Source of the DNA: Acridotheres tristis
Lineage: Eukaryota > Chordata > Aves > Passeriformes > Sturnidae
Direction of reading: 5' to 3'
DNA length: 64,000 nucleotides
Assembly (NCBI GenBank): GCA_037013685.1
Contig: CM072919.1
Location: 3,411,616-3,475,615 of the forward strand
The position numbers were made by a program, and so were the translations under genes. Below the pieces are notes generated by a model. It was not told where the DNA came from. It was given only the letters and a program-made list of their open reading frames with translations, and did no database searches. Within the stretch, counting starts at the first letter, position 1. Each line of letters begins with the position of its first letter. This document shows positions 46,001 through 58,700 of the stretch, piece after piece.

Positions 46001-49000
46001 ATCCTGCAGGGACAAAGGCCGGACAATGCCGGGGCTCGGCTGGGAGTCCGCGGGAGGGGGGGAAAAAGAGGGAGCAGAACCTCCCGTCCCCATTCTCACC
46101 TTCATCCCCTTCCCATCCCCTTCTCATTCCCATCCTCATTCCCATCGCATCCCCATCCCCATCTCCATTCCCATCTCCATCCTGCGGGCGAGGCGGGGGA
46201 GTCGCCCCTGGGGTGACAGCAGCTCCCCCGCCCCGATGCGAGCTCGGCTCCCCGCACTTCCCCTCTCCCGATGCTCCCCCAGCACGGCTGGGCCGGGGAT
46301 TGTGACCGAGCCCCGGACTCGGAGCCCCAAAACCTCACCCAAACCAGCACCCCAAACCCTCCCCACAAACCCGCACCCTAAATCCACCTCCCAAACCGGT
46401 CCCTCAAAAACCTCGGCCTCTAAACCAGCACGTCAACCCCACCCGGGGGGCACCCCAAGGGTGCCAGTGCCCTGTCCCCGGGCAGGGGTGTGTGTCCCCA
46501 GGCAGTGTGTGTCCCGGAGGGGGGTGGGGAGGTGGCTGCTGGCCCCAACACGTTCCACCCCGCTGGCTCCCACGGGCGCCCCGGGGTGTAGGGGCGGTAA
46601 GAGGGGACCTACATTGTGGGGGGCTGTGCTGGGGGTGTTGGGGATCCCGATGTTCGCCCCACGTCCATCCCCAGGCCACGATGTCCGTGTGTGTGTGTGC
46701 AGGTGCTGTGCGGGGGCTGCGGGGTCGATGCTGTGTCAGGATGATGGATCTCAAATCGCTGTGTCCCTCTGTGTGCCCCCACATGTGTGCAGGGTCGAGA
46801 CGTGGGGGGGCTGTGCTCCCTGGGGGGGGTTTGCTGTGGCCGGGGGTCCCCGGGGCCGGGTCGATCAGCCCGTGTTGGTGACAACACGCTGTTTGTTTAA
46901 TGTCCCCGGGGGCTCCGGGGGCTCAGCTGTGGCTTTGGCGATGTGGCTGCACTGGGCTGATGGCTGCAGTCGCTGTCCCCAGCCCCGTCCCCAGAGCTGC
47001 TGCCGGGCTGGAGTGAGCCTGGAGGGCTGCAGGGAGCCTGAGGTATCCCCAGGGCTCCGCAGGCTCTGCCCTGCCCAGGCTGAGGTGGCCCTGGCCAAGG
47101 TGGCATCACATGTGGTGAGCAGTGGCCAGTGGGCAAGGCACTGCGGCGATGAGCAATGCAGAGGACGGCGGGGTGGTGGGCAGTGGCTACCGTGGGCAGG
47201 GCAGTGGCTACTGTGGGCAGCGAGGTGGGCACTGTGGGCAGCGAGTTGGGCACTGTGGGCAGCGGGGTGGGCAGTGAGCACCCTGGGCAGCGTGGAGGAC
47301 GGGCAGGGTGTGCTGGGCAGAGCAGCTGCTGCTTCATCTGCTGCCGCATCTGCCCTGCCAGGAAATTGCTGGATGGATCCAGGCCCCACCGGCGGCCTCG
47401 GCAGAGAGAGGCCTGGGGTGCCCTCAGCAGAGAGAGGCAGATTTGGGGGGTCGGAGGAGACACACCCAGGACCCTGAGCCATCAGATCCCCCCAGGATCA
47501 GCCCATGGCCCCACCTGGGATGCAGCTCGCGGGGGGACACCGGGTCCTGTGGGATAGTGATCATCGCGGTGCTGGAATGTAGCTGCAGCCCTGGCCCCCC
47601 CTTTCTGCAGCCCCGGCCCCCCTTTCCCGCAGCCCTGGCCCCCCTTTCCCGCAGCCCCGGCCCCCCTTTCCCTTTCCCTTTCTCCGCTCCGTGGATGCAG
47701 GTGCGGCCCCAGCCCCTCCCCGCAGGCTGCAGATCCCGGCGCCGCTGCGGCCGCTGCGCTCGGCCGGCCCTGCCAGGAGCTGGGCGGGGAGGGCAGAGCT
47801 CAACTGCCACCCCACTCCATCAAACCCCCAAAATATCCCAGCCCTGACCCTCCCGGGAGGGCAGCCAGAGCACCCCGGGTTCTTGCAGGGTGGGGGTCCC
47901 CCAGGGGAGAGGGGGTCTGACTGAGAGTTGGGTGAGACCCACAAGTTTGGGGCGCTGGGGAGGGGGGAACGTGTTCCCCTAGAGGAGTGGAAACCTCTGG
48001 TTCCCATTATCCCCTACAGGGCTGAACCCCCACATCCTCCCCGTCTGAGTCCTCAGGAAGGGCCGGGAACCGCCTGTGCTCCCCCATCCCTGTCGCCATA
48101 GCAACAGCAGGCCGAGCTCATCCCGCATCCCATATCCCGCATCCCGCATCCATTATCCCGCATCCATCATCTCACCTCCCCCATGTGACGTCCTGCTTTC
48201 CACATCCCCCATGCCTCACCCCGCATTCTGCATCCCTCACCCTGCATCCCATATTCCGAATCCTGCACCCATCATCCCACACCTCGCCCTGCCTCCGTCA
48301 CCCCGCATCCCTCACCCCGCATTCCACGTTCCCTCACCCCCCATTCCATGTTCCTGCATCCCAAACCCCGCATTCCACGTTTCCAAACCCCGTATTCCAT
48401 GTTCCCAAACCCCGCATTCCACGTTCCCTCACCCCGCATTCCATGTTCCCAAACCCCGCATTCCATGTTCCCAAACCCCGCATTCCACGTTCCCTCACCC
48501 CGCATTCCGTGTTCCCAAACCCCGCATTCCATGTTCCCGCATCCCTCATCCCGCATCCCTCCCGCATCCCTCCCGCATCCCTCCCTCCCTCCCGAACCCC
48601 TCATTGTCCATCCTGCACCCCCAATCCCTCACCCCACACTTCCACCCTTCCCCTGCTCCCCACCCTCTCCCCGAGGTTATTTCTCTCCTGGGGGGGGAAT
48701 TTTCGGCAGCTGGGGGAGGATTGATTTTGTCTCCCTTGGGAACCACGAGTGGATCTGGGCGCTGGGAAGGGGGGACCCCACAGCAGGACCCATAGAGCAG
48801 GATATGGGGATCCTCCACTGTGGGGTGCAGTGGTGAGGGAGCGGACTGGGGGGCCCGGGGTGGCTCCTGGGGGTGTGAAGGACATCGGTGGGGCCTGGGG
48901 GGTTTGCTGGGTCCCATCACTGCCTGGTAGGGCCTCTGTGCTGAAAGGGGGTGCAAAAGGACTCGTGGAAGCAGAAGGGCCCCAGGGAGCCTCTGCAGGG

Positions 49001-49780
49001 CAGATTTGGGGGTGTCAGAGGCGGGAGGGGGGCGGGAGGGGGGCGATCTCTGCCTCCCCTGACCCTCTGTTGGGGGGGATGTGGGGTGGGAGCAGCAGAG
49101 GGGAGCCCCAAACCCCCCATGGCCCCCCCATTGCCGGCTCCCCCCGCTCACACGTGGTGCTGACGGAGGCTCCGCGGGGCCACCGAGCTCCGGCTGCCGG
49201 CCCGACCCTCTGGGGGGGTGACGAGGGGTCCCCAGCCCCGGCCCCCCCTCCCCGCGTGTGACAGCGTCGTGTGTGTCCCCCCTCCCCACCCCGGGCAGGT
49301 GCGAGGGGCGGCGGCGGCGCTGCGGCAAGAGGAGGTTTGGGGGGCTGGGGGCGGCTGGGGGGGCACAGGGAGGGATGAGAGGGTTTAGGGGGGGACACAG
49401 AGGGGCAGGGGGGCCGTGGAGGGGCCGGGGCTGCCCCCGGTGCCGGAGGGAGAGGAGAGGGAGAAGGTCGGGAGCGGGAGAAGACAAAAGCGAGACAAAG
49501 GGAGCGGAGAGCGGAGCTCTGCGGAGGGTGGGAACCAGGCGGGGGCTGGCGGGGCTGGGGGGGCCCTGCCTGGGGGCGGCGGCGCTGGACCCCCACCCTG
49601 AGCCGGGAATGCCCCTCTGGGGGGGTTTGGGGGGGCACCAGCTCCTCCAGAGCTCGGGGGGTGCGGGTGGTGGCGTGTCCGGCGCTGTGCTGTGGTCGCG
49701 GGTGGGTGGTGGGTGCTGGGGGGGTGTGAGGGTGCTGAGGAGCCCCCCCGGGTGCTGCCCACCCCCAAACCCCCCCGCAG
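46000..49780 (+). other. APC2 5' intron region
   Basis: This is GC-rich non-coding sequence between the CpG block and the first APC2 coding exon. It holds several minisatellites: tcccatcctcattccca-type (46095-46185), ggtgggcactgtgggcagcg (47185-47290), ccctttcccgcagccccggc (47590-47680) and the 48130-48600 array listed separately. Long open frames here are repeat or GC driven. I see no convincing coding exon. Confidence 0.5.
48130..48600 (+). repeat. about 22-bp minisatellite upstream of APC2 coding exons
   Basis: Tandem units ccccgcattccatgttccca with variants (cacgttccctca, tatcccgcatcc) are present. It is C/T/A-rich on this strand with almost no G outside cgc. Confidence 0.92.
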
Positions 49781-49798
49781 GCGCTGGAGGAGGTGAAG

Positions 49799-52700
49799 AT
49801 GTCCGGCTCCATCGCCTCGTACGACCAGCTGGTGCGGCAGGTGGAGGCGCTGAAGAAGGAGAACAGCCACCTCCGGCGGGAGCTGGAGGACAACTCCAAC
49901 CACCTCTCCAAGCTGGAAAATGAGACCTCGGACATGAAGGTGGGGACGGGCCCGCTTGGGAGCAGGGCACAGACCCCAAACTGGGGGTTTATATCCCCTC
50001 TCCCGCTCCTCAACGGCTCCATCCCTGTTTTAGGAGGTCCTGAAGCACCTCCAGGGCAAGCTGGAGCAGGAGGCCCGAGTCATGGTGTCCTCGGGGCAGA
50101 CGGAGGTGCTGGACCAGCTCAAAGGTGGGTGCCCGGGCAGGGTGGGGAGGGGGGTGTGACCCCGCCAAGCCCACCCTGACAGCGCTGTCCCCGTCCCCAG
50201 CCCTGCAGATGGACATCACCAGCCTCTACAACCTCAAGTTCGCCCCGGAGGTGACGAGCAGCGGGCGTGGTGCCGAGGAGAGCCCGCCGGCCCCCGCCCC
50301 GCAGCGGGACGGCCCCGGGGAGCTGGGCAGGGCCACCTTCCGCATGCTGGAGGAGCTGGACCGCGAGAGGTGATGGTCTGGGGGATAAAAGGGACTGGGG
50401 GGGCCCCGGGGTTGTGCTGATGGGGGTTCTCCCCTCCCCGCAGGTGTTTCCTGCTGGGGGAGATCGAGAAGGAGGAGAAGGAGAAGGTCTGGTACTATGC
50501 GCAGCTGCAGAGCCTGGCCACTCGCCTGGACGAGCTGCCCCACGTGGAGACGGTGAGTGGGGGGCACCCCCTGTCCCCCCCTCACAGGCCACGGGGACCC
50601 TGCCCCTCTGACGGCACCCCCTGTGCCCCCCAGTTCTCCATGCAGATGGATCTGATCCGGCAGCAGCTGCAGTTCGAGGCGCAGCACATCCGCTCGCTGA
50701 TGGAGGAACGCTTCGGGACGGCTGATGAGATGGTGCAGCGGGCACAGGTGGGGCCCTTCACCCCCAAAATCCCCCTGCTCCCCTTCTGGGGGGCCCCAGA
50801 CTGATGGGCTCAACTCTGGGCACCCTACGGCAGCTCCTCACACGCTACAGCAGCTCTTCACACCCTACAGCAGCTCCTCACACCCTACAGCAGCTCTTTG
50901 CACCTCACACCAGCTGCTCACACCTCGCACCAGCTCCTCACACCCCGGTCCTTGCACACTCACACCCCGTTCCTTGCACACTCACACCCCGTTCCTTGCA
51001 CACTCACACCCCGGTCCTTGCACACTCACACTCCTCCCTCCCATTTCTCGCGGTCCTGGGGGGTCCCAGCCCTGTCCAAGCCCCTCTCTGCCCCCCCAGA
51101 TCCGCGCATCCCGGCTGGAGCAGATCGACAAGGAGCTGATGGAGGCGCAGGACAAGGCGCAGCAGCCGGAGCCGCAGGTAGCGGGGCCGGGGCGAGCCCG
51201 GTCCCTGCGGGGCGATGGAGCCAGGGATGGGGGGAGGAGGGGGCCAGCACGGCCCCCCCGCCATTGTCCCCGCGCTGTCCCCATCGGCACAGCCAGGGCT
51301 TTGTGCGGCTCGGGCACCGTGAAATGGGCAGTTGCCATGGAGACCAGAAGTAGGCCATGGCGGGCGGGCGGCGCGGGGGCTCCCGCGGCTTCTGCCGCCG
51401 ACGGAGACGCCGGGGTGGGCAGCCTGCCATCATCATCGTCATCGTCATCGTCATCCACATGGGCGGCCATCGGCACTGTCACCCACAGCCTCAGCATCGT
51501 CATTGTCTCGCTGTCATCCACAGCTCCGCCACCACCATCATCATCGTCACAGGGCGCCATCGCCATTGCCACACTGTCACCCGCTGCCCCAGCATTGCCA
51601 TGACGCATTGTCACCCAGAGCTCCACCATTGTCACCATCACAGGCTGCCATCACCACAGCCCCACACAGCCTCACCATCGTCACCATCCCAGGCTGCCAT
51701 TGCCATGACCTACTGTCACCCACAGCCCTGCCGTTGTCATTGTCATGGGCTGCCATCACCATCGCCATTGCCACACTGTTACCCACTGCCCCACCATTGC
51801 CACCACCCATTGTCACCCACAGCTCTGCCGTTGTCACCATCACAGGCTGCCATTGCCATTGCCACACTGTCACCCACAGCCCTGCCATTGTCACCATCAC
51901 AGGCTGCCATCATCATTGTTACATTGTCACCTGCTGCCCCACCATTGCCACGACCCAGTGTCACCCACAGCTCTGCCGTTGTCACCATCGCAGGCTGCCA
52001 TTGCCATGGTCCCGCTGTCACCCACAGCCTCACCATCATCACAGCCCCACTGTCACTCGCAGCTCTGCCATCAACACGGTCCCACCATCACCCACAGCCC
52101 CACGTGGCAACACCCACGTCCCCCCGTCACCCCCAGATCCTCACAGCCCCCATTTCCAGCCCCTCCATCACTCCGCAGGCTCAGCCCCTGCCCCCTCCCC
52201 GCCGCCCACCCTCTCACTCGCCCACGCTCTCCCTTCCCTTCCCCGTGGCTGCAGCAGCCCCCCCATCCCAACCATCCCTGATTTTAGCTCAAAACATCCC
52301 CCTGGCACTGACGGAATCGAGACGGGAACCGCGGGGGGTGGCAGGGGAGCGGGGAGGGGCTGGGCATGGGGGCGCAGCAATGCAGCCCCCCCACCTTCCC
52401 CCTCCTCTGCAGCTCTGCGGGAAGGCCCCGGGCATGGAGGGGGACCCGAGCAGCCTGGACCCCCCGACACACCCCGAGGAGGGCGGCAACACCAAGGTGA
52501 GGGGCAGCACCGGAGCCCGGCTGGGGTGGGCTGAGCCCGGGGAAGGGCTGAGCGTGACCCCGTGTGCCCCCCCGCAGGTGGAGGTGGTCTTCTGGCTGCT
52601 GTCCATGCTGGCCACGCGCGACAAGGAGGACATGTCCCGCACGCTGCTGGCCATGTCCAGCTCGCAGGAAAGCTGCCTGGCCATGCGCAAGTCGGGCTGC

Positions 52701-55700
52701 CTGCCCCTGCTCATCCAGATCCTGCACGACTCCGACGGGGAGCCGGGGCCCCCCGAGAGCCCCACGGGTGCCAAGGACGCGCGGATGAGAGCCAACGCTG
52801 CCCTGCACAACATCGTGTTCTCCCAGCCCGACGAGGGCCAGGCCAAGAAGGAGATGAGGGTGCTCCATGTGCTGGAGCAGATCCGCTCCTACTCGGAGAC
52901 CTGCTGGGACTGGCTGCAGATGCAGAGCAGGGACGGGGCACGGGGCCTCGAGGGCGCCGGTAGGGGAGGGACTGGGGGGGACTGGGAGGGGCTGGGGGGG
53001 ACTGGGAGGGGCTGGGAGAGGCTGGGAGAGACTGGGAGAGACTGGGAGCATCCTGTGTGACACAGGGGACTGACCCTCATTCCCCCGCAGTGCCAGTGCC
53101 CATCGAGTACGGGGAGGGACTGGGGGGGACTGGGAGGGACTGAGAGGGGCTGGGGGGGCTGGGAGGGGCTGGGAGCATCCTGTGTGACACATCCCCTCGC
53201 AGTGCCAGTGCCCATCGAGCCCCAGATCTGCCAGGCCACCTGTGCCATCATGAAGCTGTCCTTTGACGAGGAATACCGGCGGGCCATGAACGAGCTGGGT
53301 GAGCGCGGGGAGGGGGCTCCTTCCCTCTGCACCGCACCCAGATGGGGTGCTGGAGATGGGGGAGCCCCGAATGACCCCTCCCTCGTCCCACAGGTGGGCT
53401 GCAGGCGGTGGCCGAGCTGCTGCAGGTGGACTACGAGATGCACAAGATGACCAACGACCCCCTGAACCTGGCGCTGCGGCGCTACGCGGGGATGGCCCTC
53501 ACCAACCTCACCTTCGGAGATGTGGTCAACAAGGTGGGTGTCGGCGTTTGGGGGGCGGGATCAGCAGGGTCTGGGGGTCGCGAGGTCACCCTCACCACCT
53601 TCATCCTCCCCGCAGGCCACGCTGTGCTCCCGCCGGGGCTGCATGGAGGCCATCGTGGCTCAGCTGGGCTCCGACAGCGAGGAGCTGCACCAGGTGGGTG
53701 CTGGTGGGGCTCTCCGGGGTTGGGGACAGGTAAGGGACAGTCCCCGTGGTCACTCACCCCGCTCTGCCCCTCCAGGTGGTCTCCAGCATCCTGAGGAACC
53801 TCTCCTGGCGCGCTGACATCAACAGCAAGAAGGTGCTGCGGGAGGTGGGCAGCGTCACCGGGCTGACACGCTGTGCCCTGCACGCTGGCAAGGTGAGCCC
53901 AGGGCAGGTGACAGCGGGCACAGAGTGACCAGAGAGACCTGGCAGGGCTGTGTGTCCCCCCGAGGTGGGTGACAGCGGGCACAGGGTGACAGGGACAGGG
54001 TTTACAGGAGTTGTGTGTCCCCTCCTGGCGCAGGAGTCGACGCTGAAGAGCGTCCTGAGCGCGCTGTGGAACCTCTCGGCGCACAGCACGGAGAACAAGG
54101 CGGCCATCTGCGCGGTGGAGGGGGCCCTGGGCTTCCTGGTCAGCACCCTCACCTACAAGTGCCAGAGCAACTCCTTGGCCATCATCGAGAGCGGTGGTGG
54201 CATCCTCAGGAACGTCTCCAGCCTCGTGGCCACGCGGGAGGATTACAGGTGAGGGGCACCTGAGGGACCCAGGGCACCACGGAGCCCAAGGTGGCATCGG
54301 GGGATGTCATGGCTGGGGGTTGGATGGAGATGATGGAGATGGAGATGATGGAAATGGAGGACTTTGGGCACCATGGATGGTGTTGGAAGATGGGGGTACA
54401 AGGGGGATGGAGATGGGGAGACCTTGGACGCCAGGGATGGCACTGGGGGATGCCATGGCTGTGGGTAGGATGGGAATGGAGATGGAGATGGAGATGGAGA
54501 TGGAGATGGAGATGGAGATGGAGATGGAGATGGAGATGGAGATGGAGATGGAGATGGAGATGGAGATGGAGATGGAGATGGAGATGGAGATGGAGATGGA
54601 GATGGAGGACTTTGGGCACCATGGATGTCATTGAGGGATGCCGTGGCTGGGGGTGCTGCAGGATCCGGGGCACTGCAGACCCCAGGGACAGCACTGTGGG
54701 GATGCCATAGCTGGGCAGGGCTGGGGTCACCTTACACCCCTGGAATGGGGCGGGAAGAGGTCCAGGACCATCCTGACAGCCGGGGGGTCCCCTCTGTCCC
54801 ACAGGCAGGTGCTCCGGGACCACAACTGCCTGCAGACGCTGCTGCAGCACCTGCGCTCGCACAGCCTGACCATCGTCAGCAACGCCTGCGGCACCCTCTG
54901 GAACCTGTCTGCCCGCAGCCCCCGCGACCAGGAGCTGCTGTGGGACCTGGGGGCGGTCAGCATGCTCCGCAACCTCATCCACTCCAAGCACAAGATGATC
55001 GCCATGGGCAGCGCGGCCGCGCTGCGCAACCTCCTCACCAACCGCCCCCCCAAGTACAAGGACGCGGCCGTGGTGTCGCCCGGCTCCTGCATGCCCTCGC
55101 TCTACATGCGCAAGCAGAAGGCGCTGGAGGCCGAGCTGGACGCCAAACACCTGGCAGAGACCTTTGACACCATGGAGAAGCAGAGCCTGAAGGGCCAGAG
55201 CGCCAAGAAGCCGATGCGGCACATGGAGAGCCTGGTGAAGGATTACGCCTCCGACTCCGGCTGCTTCGACGACGATGAGGTGCCCAACATCTCCACTGGG
55301 GTGGAGACGGCCAGCGCCTCGGTGCTCTCCATGTTCCTCAACTCCTCCTTCCTGCAGGGCCAGGCGCTGCCGCGGGCGCTGGCGCAGCGGCGCTGCCCGG
55401 AGCCGGAGAAGGACGGCAGCGGGAAGGCGGCCGAGCCCAAGAAGCCGCCGCTGCCGGAGGACGACGTCTCGCTGGCCGCCGAGAAGTTGGCCAACAAGAT
55501 CTCCAGCACGGTGGCCAAGATCGACAAGCTGGTGGAGGACATCTCCACCATGCACAACTCCTCGGATGACAGCTTCAGCCTCAGCTCCGAGGATCACTGC
55601 CTGGACTGGCAGTACGGCCCCGAGGACGGGCACGAGGCGCGGGCCCAGTCCTGCTCGCCGTGCCGGCTGTCGGACGCGGGCGGCTTCGCCAAGAGGGAGA

Positions 55701-58700
55701 GCCTGAGCCGGGCACACACCCTGCTGCGGCTGAAGACGGCCTACACCAGCCTGTCCACCGACAGCCTCAACAGCGGCAGCACCAGCGATGGCTACTGCAC
55801 CAAGGAGCACATGAAGCCCTGCCCCAGGGCCGCCTTCCTGGACTATCGTGACGAGCTGCAGCGCTACCAGAAGCGGCCCAGCCGGCTCGACCTTAAGAGC
55901 ATCCTGGGCAAACCGGAGAGGGCTGAGCCCCCTGCGCGGGACCCAGCTGAGCCAGACAAACCTGAGCAGCGGGACCTGCCCGAACGGGCCAAGAAGGTGG
56001 TGACTTTCCCCAGCCCCAAGGTGCCGGAGAAGGAGATGGAGTGGAAGAAGGAGGTGGGCACCAAACCCCCCACCGACCCCCATGTTCGCACCATCAAGCT
56101 CTCTCCATCTTACCAGCACGTCCCCATGCTTGAAGCCCTGGCCAAGAGCAGCACGGCTGCTGGCCACCAGCCCTCCCTGCTGGGCAGGAAGCAAGCCTGG
56201 CTCCCCCCGGCGCTGCTGCAGGCGGCTGAGCCCCTGAGCAAGATCCCGGAGAAGCTTCCAGCCCAGCCACCGGCCTCGGCAGAGCAGGAGTCGGTGCAGA
56301 AGTACTCGGTGGAGGACACCCCAATCTGCTTCTCCCGGTGCAGCTCCCTGTCCTCCCTCTCCTCGGCAGACAACGTGCTGGACGGGCAGAGCCACAGCGA
56401 GAACGACCTGGATAGCGACTCCTCCCTGGAGATCCTGGAGATGGAGGAAGGGGACGCAGAAGGGGAGGATGGGAGACAGGAGAAGGACAAGGTGGTGGAT
56501 CCGGGTCCCACCACACCAGTGGGGATCTCCCAGCCCATCACCATCCCCTTCCCGAAGCGTGACAAGGTTTTCCTGCAGGAGGCCTCGCCCTCGCGCCAGG
56601 AGGACCTGACGCCCTCGAGCTCCTCGGAGAATTACATCCAGGAGACGCCGCTGGTGATGAGCCGCTGCAGCTCCGTCAGCTCCCTGGGCAGCTTCGAGAG
56701 CCCCTCTATCGCCAGCTCCATCCAGAGCGACCCGTGCAGCGAAATGATCAGCGGCACCATCAGCCCCAGCGAGCTGCCCGACAGCCCCGGGCAGACCATG
56801 CCCCCCAGCCGCAGCAAGACTCCCCTCTTCGAGCTGGGCTGCCAGCCGGAGAAGGAGACCAGCCAGTTCAACATCCAGTGGGAGAACAACGTCAAGAAGT
56901 TCATGGAGATCACCGACTTCAAGGAACGCTTCCAGCTGCCCCAGGACCTGGACTCCATGGTCTACTTCACGGTGGAGAAACCCAACGAGAACTTCTCGTG
57001 CGCCTCCAGCCTGAGCGCCCTGCCCCTGCACGAGCACTACGTCCAGAAGGACGTGGAGCTCAAGCTGATTCCCACCTTCCCGGAGAAGAACAGCCTGAAC
57101 TTCGCGGCTCACGAGAAGCGGGAGGAGCGGCGGGAGGAGCGGTACCTGGAGGGCCGGCGAAGGGCCGAGCGCCCCGAACCCCCCGACGACGACGACATCG
57201 AGATCCTCAAGGAGTGCATCAGCTCGGCCATGCCCTCCCGCTTCCGCAAGGTCAAGACCTCGCTGCTGTCCGGCCAGGTGCTGCACCCGCAGACCAAGAA
57301 GCCGCTGCACGTCCCGGTGTACATGCTGGTGCCGGCCCACGCCCACCCCGGCGTCCCCAAGCACCTGCGAGCCACCGCCCGCGACCTCTTCAAGGACGAC
57401 GACTCCTTCACCGACTCGGCCGACGGGACCCCCGTCAACTTCTCCAGCGCCGCCTCGCTGAGCGACGAGACCCTGCGGTACCCGGCGGGCGAGGAGGGCG
57501 AGCACCCCGTGGCCGAGCGGCGCCGAGAGCCCGGCAGCATCCCGGCCCGCAGAGCCGCCTCCGGCAGCTCGGCCCCCGCCCGCCTCAGCTCCACCGGGAA
57601 AGGCAAAGCGGGGCCGGGCCGCGGGGATGGGAAGCGGGGCCAGACCCTCCCGAAGGGCACAGCCAGCCTGGAGCTGGGCGTGGGCAGGGCCAGCGGTGCC
57701 CCCGGGAGGAAGGATGACGCCCTGGAGGATGGAGTGGTGTTCCAGTCGCTGTGCCACACCACGCCGACGGAGGAAGCCGTCTACTGCTTCTACGATCCGG
57801 ATTTGGACGAGCTGCCCGAGGCGGGCAGGGACGGGTCCGGCAGCAGAGCCCAGCCGGGCCGGGCACCGCGGAGGGAGCGCTGGGGAGGCTCCGTCCCCCA
57901 CAAGGACCCCGAGCCCGGTCCTCGTCCGGCGAAGACAAAGCCTCAAAACAACCTGATCGCCGACGAGACGCCGCCGTGCTACTCCCTGAGCTCCTCCATG
58001 AGCTCCCTGAGCGACGCCAACCTCTCCGAGGGCGAGGAGCGGGGCCAGCCCTGCGGCAAAGCCACCTGGCCGCGGTCAGCTGCAGTGGGGCAGGCGCAGG
58101 GGGGCTCGCCCAGCTCCCCCAGCCTCAACTCGGAGGATGATCTGCTGCAGAAGTGCATCGGCTCGGCCATGCCCAAGCGCCGGCGGCCCGCGGCTCGCCG
58201 CAGGCTGGTGGAGAGAAAGCAGAAGCCGCCGAGCGCCGGCGGGAGGGAGCGGAAAGCCGAGACCAGGCATCAACACCCCGAGGAGGACCCCGGCTCCGAC
58301 CGGGGCTCCGACCTGGACAGCGTGGAGTGGCAAGCCATCCAGGAGGGAGCCAACTCCATCGTCACCTGGCTGCACCAGGCTGCGGCCTCGCTGTCCCGGG
58401 AGCCTTCCTCCGAGTCCGACTCCATCCTGTCCTTCATGTCGGGGCTCTCGGTGGGCTCCACGCTGCAGCTGTCGCTGGGCAAGCAGGAGAAGCAGCGGCC
58501 CGGCAGCGCTTCTGGCCGGGAGCCGGCGAGGAGGGAGCACAGCAAGGGCCGCCCGGAGCGCAAGGACGCGGCCGGTGCCCGTCCCGCCGGCCGGGCCAGC
58601 TCCAGGCCGGAGCGGAGCCCGGCGCCCGCCAAGCCGGTGCCCAACCTGCCCGTGGTCTTCCGCGGCAGGACCGTCATCTACATGCCCAACCTGGCCAAAG

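Noticed and set aside
46026..47477. 483-codon plus-strand open frame upstream of APC2
   Set aside because: Stop-poor because of GC bias and short repeats. No recognisable domain, no conserved words, and composition changes along its length with the underlying repeats.
51357..53060. 567-codon frame covering an APC2 intron and exons
   Set aside because: The left two-thirds is the CAT-rich intronic repeat. Only 52413-52496 and 52578-52959 match APC2, and proper acceptors are present at both.
54206..57946. A 1246-codon open frame on the minus strand across APC2
   Set aside because: It is the antisense of the GC-rich APC2 last exon plus the (GGAGAT)n repeat. It has a His-Leu run, no splice or family support, and the plus strand encodes a clearly conserved protein.
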